A DNA stretch of 64,000 nt from PALSA-612 sp963711315 (GTDB lineage: Bacteria; Actinomycetota; Thermoleophilia; Gaiellales; Gaiellaceae), in the NCBI GenBank assembly GCA_963711315.1, contig CAVQDQ010000005.1:124001-188000 (forward strand). The letters run 5' to 3'. The translations under genes were made by a program, and so were the position numbers. Below the pieces are notes generated by a model, which was not told the origin of the DNA, searched no databases, and saw only the letters and a list, made by a program, of their open reading frames with translations. Below are positions 1-7,804 of this stretch, in pieces; the first letter of the stretch is position 1, and each line of letters opens with the position of its first letter.

Positions 1-792
1 AGCCGTCGCCGGAGACGCACCCAACGGATTGACCTCGCCGCCCGGCTCGCTGTACGTGGCGAGCAGGTAGCCGACATCCGCGCGCGGATCGCCGACGGCG
101 CCCATCTCCCAATCGAGGACGGCGAGGATCCGCGTCGGATCCTCCGGCGCGACCATCGCATTGCCCAGCCGGTAGTCCCCGTGCACCACCGTCAGCGGCA
201 GCGGCTCCGGCATCGCGCCGGCAAGCCACTCACCGACCGCCTCGACGTCCGGAAGCTCGCGAGTCCGGTTGATCTCCCAGAGCTGCGTGAAGCGGCGCAC
301 CTGCCGCTCGAGGTAGCTGCCCGGACGGATGAACTCTGCGATGGCCGGCGCGCTGACGTCGGCCGCGTGAATCTCCACGAGCGCGTCGACGAAGTCGAGC
401 CCGAGCCGTCGGCGCGCCTGTTCGGTCTCGAGGCCCGCAGGCAGCTCGTCCGTGACGACGTGGCCCTCGAGGTAGTCCATGACGTAGAACGGGACGCCGA
501 TCACGCTCTCGTCCTCGCACACGGCGCGGATCACCGGCAGCCGGATGCCGTGTGGCGCGAGTGCCAGCTGGAGTCGCGCCTCTCGCACCATGTCGTGCGC
601 CGAAGGCGGTAGCGGCGGCCGTGGCGGCCTGCGCAGGACGAAGCGGCCGTCGTCGCGCTCGAGCAGAAACGAGAAGTTGGAGCCGCCACCCTGGCCGATG
701 CGGCTCGCGCGAACTGGCCCCGAGCCAAGGGCGTGCTCGTCGAGGAAGGCTTCGACGTTCTCGAGGATCAGCAGCGGAGACCGGTCGGTCAA
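1..792 (-). CDS. Phosphotransferase family protein (APH/CHK-like), C-terminus cut by window edge
   Basis: Aminoglycoside-phosphotransferase-fold kinase of the kind found beside acyl-CoA dehydrogenases (ACAD10-like); the substrate is unknown. The visible 264 codons hold a glycine-rich nucleotide loop (IGQGGGSNFSF, about residues 25-35), the catalytic-loop motif VHGDYRLGN (about 203-211) and the metal-binding LDWEMGAVGDPRAD segment just after it. No ATG is available. A TTG at 790-792 overlaps the stop of the upstream LLM gene (TTGA) and keeps an unbroken frame to base 1, so it is the likely start, with translational coupling. The C-terminal 60-90 residues lie outside the window. Family assignment is firm, function is not. 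Confidence 0.85.
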   Translation of the reverse strand, partial: MTDRSPLLILENVEAFLDEHALGSGPVRASRIGQGGGSNFSFLLERDDGRFVLRRPPRPPLPPSAHDMVREARLQLALAPHGIRLPVIRAVCEDESVIGVPFYVMDYLEGHVVTDELPAGLETEQARRRLGLDFVDALVEIHAADVSAPAIAEFIRPGSYLERQVRRFTQLWEINRTRELPDVEAVGEWLAGAMPEPLPLTVVHGDYRLGNAMVAPEDPTRILAVLDWEMGAVGDPRADVGYLLATYSEPGGEVNPLGASPATA

Positions 793-1793
793 AGCGCGAG
801 CTCGGCCATCGCCCGCAGCGTGTCGAGATCGCGGCTCTGGACGATGAGCGTAGTCACGCCGCACTCGCGCCAGGCGTCCAGCCGGTCGGCGATCTCCTCG
901 CGCGACCCGACGAGGGCGACCTCGTCGACGAGCGCGTCGGGCACCGCGGCCGCCGCCTCGAGCTTCTTGCCGCCGAGATAGAGGTCCTGGATGTGGGCCG
1001 CCTCGGCCTCGTACCCATAGCGACACACGAGGTCGTTGTAGAAGTTCTTCCCGCGCGCTCCCATGCCCCCGACGTAGAGCGCGAGGTGGTGCTTGACGTA
1101 TTCACGGCCGCCCTCGCGGTCCTTCGTCAGCACCACGTCGACGCCGGCGGCTACCTCGAATCCCTCCTTGGCGCCGTCGATCGGGAAGACGTCACGGAAG
1201 CGCTCGGGGGAGACGAAGATCGGCAGCCAGCCGTCCGCGATCTCTGCCGCCAGCGCGACGTTCTTCGGGCCGATCGCTGCGAGATAGATGGGAATCTCGG
1301 GCCGCAGCGGCCGCATCATCATCTTCAGCGGGATGCCGAGACCCGTCGTCCCGTCGCCCGTCAGAGGCACGTCATAGACGTCGCCGTGGAAGTCGACGAC
1401 GTCGCGCCGCAGCATCTGGCGGACGAGCTCCACGTACTCGCGCGTCCGCGAGAGCGGCGGGCCCCAGGGCTGGCCGTGCCAGCCCTCCGCGACCTGCGGG
1501 CCCGAGAGGCCGAGGCCGAGCAGGAAGCGACCGCCCGACATGAGATCGAGCGTGGCCGCAGTCATCGCCGTCATGCCGGCACTGCGCGCCGGGATCTGCA
1601 TGATTCCCGCGCCGAGCTTCATCGCCTGAGTCTTCGCGCCAAGCCAGGAGAGCACGGTGACGACGTCCGTGCCCCACGCTTCGGCCGCCCACGCGGAGTC
1701 GTAGCCGAGCTGCTCCGCCTCGACAGCGAGGTCGACGAGCTCTGTCGGGTTCGTGCCCGGAGAGGCGTAACCGATATTCACGCCGAGCTTCAC
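789..1793 (-). CDS. LLM-class F420-dependent oxidoreductase
   Basis: Luciferase-like TIM-barrel flavin/F420 oxidoreductase, 334 aa, the usual family length. The N-terminus MKLGVNIGY, the EAEQLGYDSAWAAEAWGTD strand-loop and the LMSGGRFLLGLGLSGPQV segment are typical of F420-dependent actinobacterial members. It probably uses reduced F420 or FMN on a small organic substrate that cannot be named. The GTG start sits 6 nt after a TATTAT box on the same strand, implying a leaderless message. The gene is divergent from the acyl-CoA dehydrogenase at 1811 and coupled by 4 bp to the downstream phosphotransferase, suggesting one catabolic operon. Confidence 0.9.
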   Translation of the reverse strand: MKLGVNIGYASPGTNPTELVDLAVEAEQLGYDSAWAAEAWGTDVVTVLSWLGAKTQAMKLGAGIMQIPARSAGMTAMTAATLDLMSGGRFLLGLGLSGPQVAEGWHGQPWGPPLSRTREYVELVRQMLRRDVVDFHGDVYDVPLTGDGTTGLGIPLKMMMRPLRPEIPIYLAAIGPKNVALAAEIADGWLPIFVSPERFRDVFPIDGAKEGFEVAAGVDVVLTKDREGGREYVKHHLALYVGGMGARGKNFYNDLVCRYGYEAEAAHIQDLYLGGKKLEAAAAVPDALVDEVALVGSREEIADRLDAWRECGVTTLIVQSRDLDTLRAMAELAL

Positions 1794-1798
1794 GGGGC

Positions 1799-1805
1799 GA
1801 TAATA
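1799..1805. promoter_or_regulatory. Overlapping divergent -10 boxes between two leaderless genes
   Basis: The 17-bp gap between the GTG starts at 1793 (minus) and 1811 (plus) contains ATAATA. Read on the minus strand it gives TATTAT, 6 nt from the GTG. On the plus strand GATAAT (1799-1804) is 6 nt from its GTG. Both fit actinobacterial leaderless promoters, and one A/T core would serve both directions. This is a sequence reading with no transcript data. Confidence 0.55.
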
Positions 1806-1810
1806 GGGCC

Positions 1811-3019
1811 GTGGCGATCGCCGAGCTCTCCGGCCTCGAGCAATTCGAAGACCTGCGCACGACGTACCGCGCGTTCCTCGAGGAGCACGTGTATCCCGCC
1901 GAGCAGGCGCTGAACCGGGAGGACGCGAACGCCGACGAGCTGATGACGGCGCTTCGGGCGCGCGCCAAGGCAGAGGGGCTCTGGGCGCCGCACCTGCCGC
2001 CCGAGGCCGGCGGCACCGGCCAGGGCTTTCTCGCCTACGCGTACCTCAACGAGGAGATCGGGCGGAGCTTCTGGGGCCAGCTCGTCTTCAACTGCCAGGC
2101 CCCCGATGCCGGCAACGGCGAGATCCTCCACCTGTTCGGCACGGAGGAGCAGAAGGAGCGATTCCTGAAGCCGCTCGTGGAAGGCGACACGCGGTCCTTC
2201 TTCTCTATGACCGAGCCGGACGTCTCGGGGTCGGATCCCACGCTGCTACGCACGCGAGCTGTAGCCGACGGCGACGAGTGGGTCATCGACGGCCACAAGT
2301 GGTTCTCGTCCGGCGCCGAGGGAGCCGGCTTCGCGATCGTGATGGCGATCACCGACCCGGACGCCGAGCCGCACCGTCGCGCGAGCCAGATCCTCGTGCC
2401 GGCCGACACGCCTGGGATCACGATCGAGACCGTGCCGGTCATGGGGCACGCGGGCCGCGGCTGGACGACGCACTGCGAGGTGACCTACGAAGGCGTGCGC
2501 GTGCCGGCCGGGAACATCCTCGGTGAGCCAGGCGACGGATTCCGCATCGCGCAGAAGCGTCTCGGGCCGGGTCGCATCCACCACGTCATGCGGTGGCTGG
2601 GGCAGATGCAGCGCGCCTTCGACCTCATGTGCTCGTACTCGCTCGAGCGGGCGGCATTCGGCGGTCCGCTGGCCGAGAAGCAGACGGTGCAGAACTGGAT
2701 CGCAGACTCCGCCGCAGAGATCCACGCGTGCCGGCTGATGACGCTCGACGCAGCGCACAAGATCGACCAGGGCGACGAGGCTCGCGTCGAGGTGTCGCTG
2801 ATCAAGTTCTTCGCCGCGCGGGCGCTGAACGACGTGATCGACCGTGCCGTGCAGGTGCACGGCGCGCTCGGGCTCACCAACCGTTCCCCGCTCTCGATCA
2901 TGCTCGGGCAGGCCCGCGGTGCCCGCATCTACGACGGCCCGGACGAGGTGCACCGCATGGTCGTCAGCCGCCGGATCCTCAAGCACTACGCCGACGGCGG
3001 CACCTGGCGCTTCTCGTAG
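1811..3019 (+). CDS. Acyl-CoA dehydrogenase family protein
   Basis: FAD-dependent acyl-CoA dehydrogenase, 402 aa, full length for the family. Seen are the N-terminal helical domain, the FFSMTEPDVSGSDP flavin/substrate segment (about 133-146), the WVIDGHKWFSSGA strand, and the C-terminal helical domain with RAVQVHGALGLTN and the RIYDGPDEVHRMVVSRRIL signature. Such proteins oxidise acyl-CoAs to 2-enoyl-CoAs and pass electrons to ETF; chain specificity is not readable here. The start is the leaderless-type GTG with GATAAT 6 nt upstream. It is divergent from the LLM oxidoreductase and followed by unrelated small genes. Confidence 0.92.
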   Translation: MAIAELSGLEQFEDLRTTYRAFLEEHVYPAEQALNREDANADELMTALRARAKAEGLWAPHLPPEAGGTGQGFLAYAYLNEEIGRSFWGQLVFNCQAPDAGNGEILHLFGTEEQKERFLKPLVEGDTRSFFSMTEPDVSGSDPTLLRTRAVADGDEWVIDGHKWFSSGAEGAGFAIVMAITDPDAEPHRRASQILVPADTPGITIETVPVMGHAGRGWTTHCEVTYEGVRVPAGNILGEPGDGFRIAQKRLGPGRIHHVMRWLGQMQRAFDLMCSYSLERAAFGGPLAEKQTVQNWIADSAAEIHACRLMTLDAAHKIDQGDEARVEVSLIKFFAARALNDVIDRAVQVHGALGLTNRSPLSIMLGQARGARIYDGPDEVHRMVVSRRILKHYADGGTWRFS

Positions 3020-3283
3020 CTACACGGTTCTCGTGACTCGCCTGGCGAGGCGGGCAGCGGCGTAGCCGGCGGCGGCCACCGCACCCGTCGCAAGCCCCAG
3101 GACGTTCGTCGTGACGCAGGTCCGGCACGCGTTGCAGCAGACGGCAGCCATCGGCGCCTGGTCGCCGTACCTCGTCACGACCTGTATCGCTCGGCCTTGC
3201 CAGATCTGCTTCACGGCCGCACTGTAGCGCCGGTTCACACCATCTCGGAACCACCATGAGCCCATCGTTGTATGTCTTGTCAT
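3020..3283 (-). CDS. Small hypothetical protein with C-terminal hydrophobic segment
   Basis: Possible 87-aa protein starting at an ATG (MTRHTT) whose first bases overlap the ATG of the plus-strand gene at 3282. A later ATG (MGSWWF) is an alternative. It has a Cys-rich stretch (AVCCNACRTC) followed by an Ala/Gly-rich hydrophobic segment and an Arg-rich tail, which suggests a small membrane-associated protein. No family was recognised. It ends directly against the acyl-CoA dehydrogenase stop on the other strand. The coding status rests on composition and the lack of another gene here, so confidence is low. Confidence 0.4.
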   Translation of the reverse strand: MTRHTTMGSWWFRDGVNRRYSAAVKQIWQGRAIQVVTRYGDQAPMAAVCCNACRTCVTTNVLGLATGAVAAAGYAAARLARRVTRTV

Positions 3284-3716
3284 GAGACGAAGCGCGTTGA
3301 CCCCAGTCTTCGCTTCGGTCGCCCTCCTGGTCGTTCCGCCCTTGGCCTCCGCCAAGGGGTTCGAGCCGGGAGACCTGCGGATCTGCAACGCGAAGCGGTG
3401 CATTCCGATCATGAGCCGACCGGCGTTGACGGTGCTCGGCGGCTTCTACTACAGCGGAATCACGCCGCCCCGGCGTGCTCCGCGCGCGCCGCTCGGCGCC
3501 CCGTCGTTCGAGCTTCGCTTCGACAACGGCTACGTGACCGGGATCGTCGCCGCGGCAAAGCTCGATCGTTTTCTGAGCTACGGCGTCAACATCGGACGCT
3601 TCGACCGTGGACGCTGGTACCGAGTGCCTCGCAAGGCCGCGCTGGAGCTACAACGGCTCACGGCAAGTCTTCGGCCCATACCGCTGACCAGAGCTTCGCT
3701 GGCCAGATCTCGCTAG
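3282..3716 (+). CDS. Secreted hypothetical protein
   Basis: 144-aa protein with a clear signal peptide: Arg-rich start (MRRS), hydrophobic core (VFASVALLVVPPLA) and an ASA-type cleavage site near residue 24. The mature part has a Cys pair (DLRICNAKRCIPI) and a predicted beta-rich body with no family I recognise. It is probably exported and extracytoplasmic. It stands alone between convergent or divergent neighbours. Starting at 3282 keeps the signal peptide intact. Confidence 0.65.
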   Translation: MRRSALTPVFASVALLVVPPLASAKGFEPGDLRICNAKRCIPIMSRPALTVLGGFYYSGITPPRRAPRAPLGAPSFELRFDNGYVTGIVAAAKLDRFLSYGVNIGRFDRGRWYRVPRKAALELQRLTASLRPIPLTRASLARSR

Positions 3717-3720
3717 GCGG

Positions 3721-4125
3721 CTAGCGGAGAACGGCCTGCGTCTGCGTGACGCGGCCGACGTGGCGGCCGCCTGCGTCATGGACGTCGGTCTCGACGACGA
3801 TCGTCGTCTTGCCCTTGTGCAGCGGACGAGATGTCGCCGTCACGTGGCCATCCCGGACGGCGCCGAAGAAGTTCGTCTTCGACTCGATCGTCGCCGTGCC
3901 CTTCGCGTCCTCGGGCAGGTTGAGAAACGCGCAGAGCCCGCCGCCGGAGTCCGCGACGCTCATCAACGCACCTCCGTGGAGCACGCCGCCCGACGTGCAG
4001 AGATCCTCGGCCCAGGCGAGCCGCAGCACGACCTCGTCTGGCGACGCGGAGACGAGCTCGATGCCGAGCCTGCTGCCGAACGGCATGGCCGAGTTGAGTG
4101 CTTCGGTATCCATCAGACTTGGCAC
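3721..4125 (-). CDS. PaaI-family hotdog thioesterase
   Basis: Hotdog-fold acyl-CoA thioesterase of the PaaI/YbaW type, 134 aa. The motif SGGVLHGGALMSVADSGGG (about 45-63) holds the HGG segment and the Asp on the central helix used for thioester hydrolysis. SKTNFFGAVRDG and the C-terminal beta strands complete the fold. It starts at GTG 4125 or the in-frame ATG at 4113 (MDTEAL); neither has a strong ribosome site. It lies downstream of the haloalkane dehalogenase operon on the same strand and probably hydrolyses aryl- or acyl-CoA intermediates of the surrounding catabolic genes. Confidence 0.85.
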   Translation of the reverse strand: MPSLMDTEALNSAMPFGSRLGIELVSASPDEVVLRLAWAEDLCTSGGVLHGGALMSVADSGGGLCAFLNLPEDAKGTATIESKTNFFGAVRDGHVTATSRPLHKGKTTIVVETDVHDAGGRHVGRVTQTQAVLR

Positions 4126-4170
4126 AAAGTTGTCACAGACACGTAACTGGTGCCTGGCACCGATTCCGTG

Positions 4171-5049
4171 TCAAGCCTCCTCGAGGAAGCGAACGATGCG
4201 CGCGGCGACCTCTTCGCCGGCATCCTCCTGGACGAAGTGGCCGGCGTTCGCGACCGTTTCCGCAGGGAGCGCGCCGGGGATCAGCTCCGCGATGTGCTCG
4301 GCAACCTGCGGCGGAAAGATCGGGTCGGAGTCGCCGAAGAGGACGAGCGCCGGCTGCTCCCACACTTTCAGCGCATCGCGAATCGCAAGTAGCGGGGCGG
4401 TGTTGGGGTGCTCGGGCTCGGTCGGCACCTGTTCGGGGAACATCAGCGGCCCTGCCTTCGACTCGGGCGTGGGGAACGGCGCGTCGTATGCGGCCATCCC
4501 CTCGTCCGAGAGACCGCGGACGCACGCCGTGCGGATCAGGCGTCCCGCCTGAAAGTCGCCGCCGGCTGCCCGCACGACCTCGCGGAAGCGCAGCCAGACG
4601 TCGTTCGGCGCGCGGCCTCCCCCGACGCCGGTGTTGAGGACGACCAGCCGTGCCACGCGCTCGGGCTGCTCCACCGCCAGTCTCATGCCGATCGGCCCGC
4701 CCCAGTCCTGCACGACCACCGTCAACCGCTCGAGCGCGAGGCTCTCCACGAGCCCGAGGATGGAGCCGTAGTGCCGGTCGAACGAGTACCAGTCCCGCTC
4801 CGTCGGCTTGTCCGAGCGTCCGAAGCCGAAGTAGTCCGGCGCGACTACGCGCGCCACGCGGGACAGCCCAGGGATCATCTTCCGGTACAGGTACGACCAC
4901 GTCGGCTCGCCGTGCAGGCAAAGCACGGGATCGCCGTCGCCCTCGTCGACGTAGTGCATCCGCAGCCCGTCCTGGTCGACGTACTTGGGCTCGAACGGAA
5001 AGTCCGCGATGCCGGCGAAGCGCTCGTCGGGCGTGCGATAGAGGTTCAT
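4171..5049 (-). CDS. Haloalkane dehalogenase-like alpha/beta hydrolase
   Basis: 292-aa alpha/beta hydrolase of the haloalkane dehalogenase family. Motifs seen: HGEPTWSYLYRKMIP (about 46-60, oxyanion/halide-binding loop), the nucleophile elbow VVQDWGGPIG with Asp at about 115 followed by the halide-binding Trp, an Asp in LFGDSDPIF (about 240), and the catalytic His in NAGHFVQED (about 271). These residues fit replacement of a halogen by water through an ester intermediate; epoxide or other ester hydrolysis cannot be excluded. A longer in-frame reading exists, but the ATG at 5049 overlaps the upstream SDR stop (ATGA) and gives the family length. Confidence 0.85.
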   Translation of the reverse strand: MNLYRTPDERFAGIADFPFEPKYVDQDGLRMHYVDEGDGDPVLCLHGEPTWSYLYRKMIPGLSRVARVVAPDYFGFGRSDKPTERDWYSFDRHYGSILGLVESLALERLTVVVQDWGGPIGMRLAVEQPERVARLVVLNTGVGGGRAPNDVWLRFREVVRAAGGDFQAGRLIRTACVRGLSDEGMAAYDAPFPTPESKAGPLMFPEQVPTEPEHPNTAPLLAIRDALKVWEQPALVLFGDSDPIFPPQVAEHIAELIPGALPAETVANAGHFVQEDAGEEVAARIVRFLEEA

Positions 5050-5687
5050 CGCGGCCCAGGGACACCGCGGAACTCGTAACGCAGCGGCCCCCGACCGGGC
5101 TGAACGACCCAGGCCTGGCCCGTCTCCTCCGAGCGTGCCGCCTGCAACACGGCGTCCGCCACCTGCTCCGGCTGGATCAACGGGATTCCCTGGCTCTCGA
5201 TCCACCCCCGCAGCTCGTCCGTCACGATCGGCGTGTCGACGAACCCGGGACAGACGGCGTTGATGCGGATCTTGTGCTCCGCCAGGTGCGGCGCGATCGC
5301 GCGTACGTAGCCGACCACGGCGTGCTTCGTGAGCGTGTAGATGGGGTCGTGAGGCATCGGTACGAGCCCCGCGAGCGACGAGGTGGCAACGATGGAGCCG
5401 CCGTTGATCATGGCCTGCTCGAGCCGCCGCACGCCGAATACGACGCCGTCGACGTTGACGCCGAGCATCTTGCGGTAGCCGGCGAGATCGTCACCCGAGC
5501 CTCCGATGCCGGCGTTGAGGAATGCGAAGTCGACACCGACGACCGTGTCCCAGGCATCCGGGTCGGAGACATCGAAGCCTGTCGTGATATCGAGCGACTG
5601 CACTTCCGTGCCCTCTTGCTCTAGAAGGCGAACGACAGCCGCGCCGATGCCGGATGCGCTGCCCGTGACGAGGGCGTTACGGAACAA
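5046..5687 (-). CDS. SDR family NAD(P)-dependent oxidoreductase
   Basis: Classical short-chain dehydrogenase, 213 aa, slightly short for the family. TGSASGIGAA (about 8-17) is the dinucleotide-binding loop, NAGIGG follows the fourth strand, and the catalytic Ser and Tyr-x-x-x-Lys are in VATSSLAG and YTLTKHA. An Asp in LDITTGFDV after beta-2 suggests NAD preference. The first 11 bp overlap the end of the quinone reductase upstream, and the stop overlaps the dehalogenase start by 4 bp. It belongs to the same coupled operon and probably oxidises a secondary alcohol intermediate. Confidence 0.88.
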   Translation of the reverse strand: MFRNALVTGSASGIGAAVVRLLEQEGTEVQSLDITTGFDVSDPDAWDTVVGVDFAFLNAGIGGSGDDLAGYRKMLGVNVDGVVFGVRRLEQAMINGGSIVATSSLAGLVPMPHDPIYTLTKHAVVGYVRAIAPHLAEHKIRINAVCPGFVDTPIVTDELRGWIESQGIPLIQPEQVADAVLQAARSEETGQAWVVQPGRGPLRYEFRGVPGPR

Positions 5688-6591
5688 GGACGACCTTGCC
5701 GACGTGCTTCCGCTCCTCGATCAGACGATGGGCGTCGGCCGCCTCGGCCAGGGGATACTCGGCGCCGACCACCGGCTTGATCGCGCCGGAGCCCCAGAGC
5801 TCGAGCAGCTCGCCCGCAGCAGCCGCAACGACGTCGGGACGCCGCGCCATCAGCCGGCCGAGGTAGAAGCCCTGCACTCCCACGTTCCTGCCCACGAGCA
5901 GGGCCGGATTGAGCTCCTCCCACCAGCCGCCGGCGTAGCCGATCCCGACCAGCGTTCCCAGCGGCGCGAGAATCCCGACACTCGTCGCGAACAGCTCGCC
6001 GCCGACGGGATCGAGCACGAGATCCGGCTTCACGGCCTCGGCGAACTCGTCGTAGCCGTACGCCTCCTCGGCGCCGAGCTCCATGCAGAAGCGGCGCTTC
6101 TCCTCCGTCGAGGCAGTGGCCACGACGCGCGCGCCGAAGTGCCGCGCCACCTGGATCGCCGCCGTGCCCACCCCGCCAGAGCCGGCGTGGACGAGCACCG
6201 TCCGGCCGGGCTCGAGGCGCACCTGGCGCGTGACGGGTATCCAGGCGGTGAGGAACGTGAGCAGGAACGAAGCGCCCTCCGCGAACGACGCGGCATCCGG
6301 CAGCGGAAACAGGCGCTCCTCTTCCACCGCCACCCGCTCCGCGTAGCCCCCGCCGGTGAGCAAAGCGATGACACGGCGACCGTCCTCCGTCTCGCCGGCG
6401 ATCTCTACCCCCGGCGTCGTCGGCAGCGCCGGCGCCTGCGGATAGTTCCCCTGGCGGACGAGCAGGTCGAGGAAGTTGATGCCCGCCGCTCGCACGCGAA
6501 CGAGGCCTCTTCCTTCGGGCTCGGGATCGGGCACGTCGCAAAGGGTGAGCTGCTCGGGCCCGCCCGTCTCCTCGATCACGATCGCCTTCAC
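5677..6591 (-). CDS. Quinone oxidoreductase-like zinc-free alcohol dehydrogenase (MDR superfamily)
   Basis: 304-aa NAD(P)H:quinone reductase-type member of the medium-chain reductase superfamily. The GroES-like N-terminal domain includes RAAGINFLDLLVRQGNYP and PGVEIAGE. The Rossmann motif is VHAGSGGVGTAAIQVA (about 137-152), followed by LDPVGG. No structural zinc cysteines are seen. A GTG at 6591 overlaps the thioesterase stop (GTGA), which fixes the start; a longer frame upstream would run into that gene. It sits in the TetR-headed operon and may reduce enones or quinones produced in the pathway. Confidence 0.88.
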   Translation of the reverse strand: MKAIVIEETGGPEQLTLCDVPDPEPEGRGLVRVRAAGINFLDLLVRQGNYPQAPALPTTPGVEIAGETEDGRRVIALLTGGGYAERVAVEEERLFPLPDAASFAEGASFLLTFLTAWIPVTRQVRLEPGRTVLVHAGSGGVGTAAIQVARHFGARVVATASTEEKRRFCMELGAEEAYGYDEFAEAVKPDLVLDPVGGELFATSVGILAPLGTLVGIGYAGGWWEELNPALLVGRNVGVQGFYLGRLMARRPDVVAAAAGELLELWGSGAIKPVVGAEYPLAEAADAHRLIEERKHVGKVVLVP

Positions 6592-7007
6592 TGTGCGCCA
6601 CGCACGATCTGGGTGCAACGCGCCGATGCGAGCAGCACGCCCTCCGCGTCGAAGAGCGATGCTTCGCAGAACATGGCCTGCCGCGATTGGTGTCTGACTT
6701 GCGCCTCGGCGCGCAATCGTCCCGGCGTTGCCGACCGGTAGAAGTCGACGTGGAGGTCCGCTGTCAGAAACATCTCGTCCGGGCCGAGGCGCGCTAGGCA
6801 GGCGTGGCCCATCGCCGTGTCGAGCAGCGTCGTGATCATGCCGCCGTGCACGATCGTCCGCCCGCCGTTCGGGAACGCGTACTCGGGCCCCGCGTCCCAC
6901 TCCAGCGTGATCCGCTCCTCGGCTCCTTCCGCGAAGCGGTAGCCGAGGGTCTTCCAGATGTGGATGCCGTCAGGAGCGCCGGCGTCCCAGAGATGAGGCT
7001 GGCTCAC
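6588..7007 (-). CDS. PaaI/4HBT-type thioesterase
   Basis: 139-aa hotdog thioesterase. NGGRTIVHGGMITTLLDTAMGHA carries the HGG loop and the helix Asp typical of the family; LTADLHVDFYRSATPG forms the beta-sheet edge. The GTG start at 7007 overlaps the TetR stop (GTGA), and its own stop overlaps the quinone reductase start, so all three are coupled. The same frame runs without a stop back into the acyl-CoA synthetase at 9413, but the intervening part is out of phase with the TetR gene, so no real fusion is proposed. It likely removes CoA from an acyl intermediate. Confidence 0.85.
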   Translation of the reverse strand: MSQPHLWDAGAPDGIHIWKTLGYRFAEGAEERITLEWDAGPEYAFPNGGRTIVHGGMITTLLDTAMGHACLARLGPDEMFLTADLHVDFYRSATPGRLRAEAQVRHQSRQAMFCEASLFDAEGVLLASARCTQIVRGAQ

Positions 7008-7645
7008 ACTCCGATCTTCGCACGGGCGACACGCGTCTGGACGCCGCGACGTGCGCGCGAGAGCGCCTCTGCGTCGTCGTGGAGTACGAAAAGCGCCGTC
7101 GCCATCTTCAGCATCGCGTCGATCTCGAAGGCGAGCTGTGCGGGATCCTCGTCGGCACGGAGCTCGCCCATCTCCTGGGCGCCTCGCACCTGCCGCTCGA
7201 CGTAGTCGAACCAGCGGCGGCTCGCCTCGCGCAGCTTCTCGCGCACAGGGCCGGGGTGCGTGTCGAGCTCCGCCTGTGCGGCGGCGAAGAAGCAGCCGCC
7301 GGGAAAGACACGGCGCTCGAGGTAGGAGAGAAAGGCGTCGGCGAGGGCGTCGAGTCGAGCGGCACCCTCGGCCGCCCGAGCCGGCTCGATCACCTCGCGC
7401 ACGAAGATCTCGCTCGCCGCGTCGATCGTCGCCAACTGCAGCTCCTGCTTCGACCCGAAGTGCGCGTAGAGGCCGCTCTTCGACATGCCGGTGTGCTCGG
7501 CGAGGCGGCCGATGGAGAGTCCGTCGAGGCCTTCCACGGTGGCGAGCTTCGTCGCGGCGTCGAGGATCGCCGCGCGGCTCTTCTCGCCGTCGGCGCGGCG
7601 GCGGCGCGAGGTGGTCTCGGAGGGAGTGGTGAGCAGCTCGCCCAA
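7004..7645 (-). CDS. TetR/AcrR family transcriptional regulator
   Basis: 213-aa one-component repressor. The N-terminal helix-turn-helix (about residues 20-68) includes KSRAAILDAATKLA, LSIGRLAEHTGMSKSGLYAHF and GSKQELQLATI. The C-terminal ligand domain has PGGCFFAAAQAELDTHPGPVRE, typical of TetR_C_16-like members. The start is TTG at 7645; no ATG or GTG fits. Two palindromes just upstream (7666-7677 and 7696-7707) are likely operators, one touching the spacer of both the minus-strand and plus-strand promoters, so autoregulation is probable. The first gene of a coupled run with a thioesterase, quinone reductase, SDR and dehalogenase, it probably senses an acyl-CoA or the pathway substrate. Confidence 0.9.
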   Translation of the reverse strand: MGELLTTPSETTSRRRRADGEKSRAAILDAATKLATVEGLDGLSIGRLAEHTGMSKSGLYAHFGSKQELQLATIDAASEIFVREVIEPARAAEGAARLDALADAFLSYLERRVFPGGCFFAAAQAELDTHPGPVREKLREASRRWFDYVERQVRGAQEMGELRADEDPAQLAFEIDAMLKMATALFVLHDDAEALSRARRGVQTRVARAKIGV

Positions 7646-7652
7646 GATTCGC

Positions 7653-7707
7653 TTGACAAGATAGCACGACCGGTCGTACTATGCAGCCATGGAGAACGAC
7701 CGATCGT
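7653..7707. promoter_or_regulatory. Divergent promoter with two TetR-type operator palindromes
   Basis: ACGACCGGTCGT at 7666-7677 is a perfect 12-bp palindrome. ACGACCGATCGT at 7696-7707 is the same motif with one change, 30 bp centre to centre (about three turns). The first lies between TTGACA (7653-7658) and TACTAT (7677-7682), an 18-bp spaced plus-strand promoter, and also upstream of a minus-strand TATCTT (7663-7658) that could serve the TetR gene. TACTAT is 6 nt before an ATG (7689) that opens a frame of only seven codons. Binding is inferred from symmetry and position. Confidence 0.6.
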
Positions 7708-7804
7708 GCTAAGTAACGAGGAAAGCCTTCCTCGCTCGACAGTCGAGCTGCAGTCGGAGTGGATCCGAGAGCAGAACGTCGGCGTCTTCGCAGCCTGGTG
7801 GTCG

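Noticed and set aside
552..1913. 453-codon plus-strand frame opposite the LLM oxidoreductase
   Set aside because: Arg/Ala/His-rich shadow of a clear minus-strand gene; no family features.
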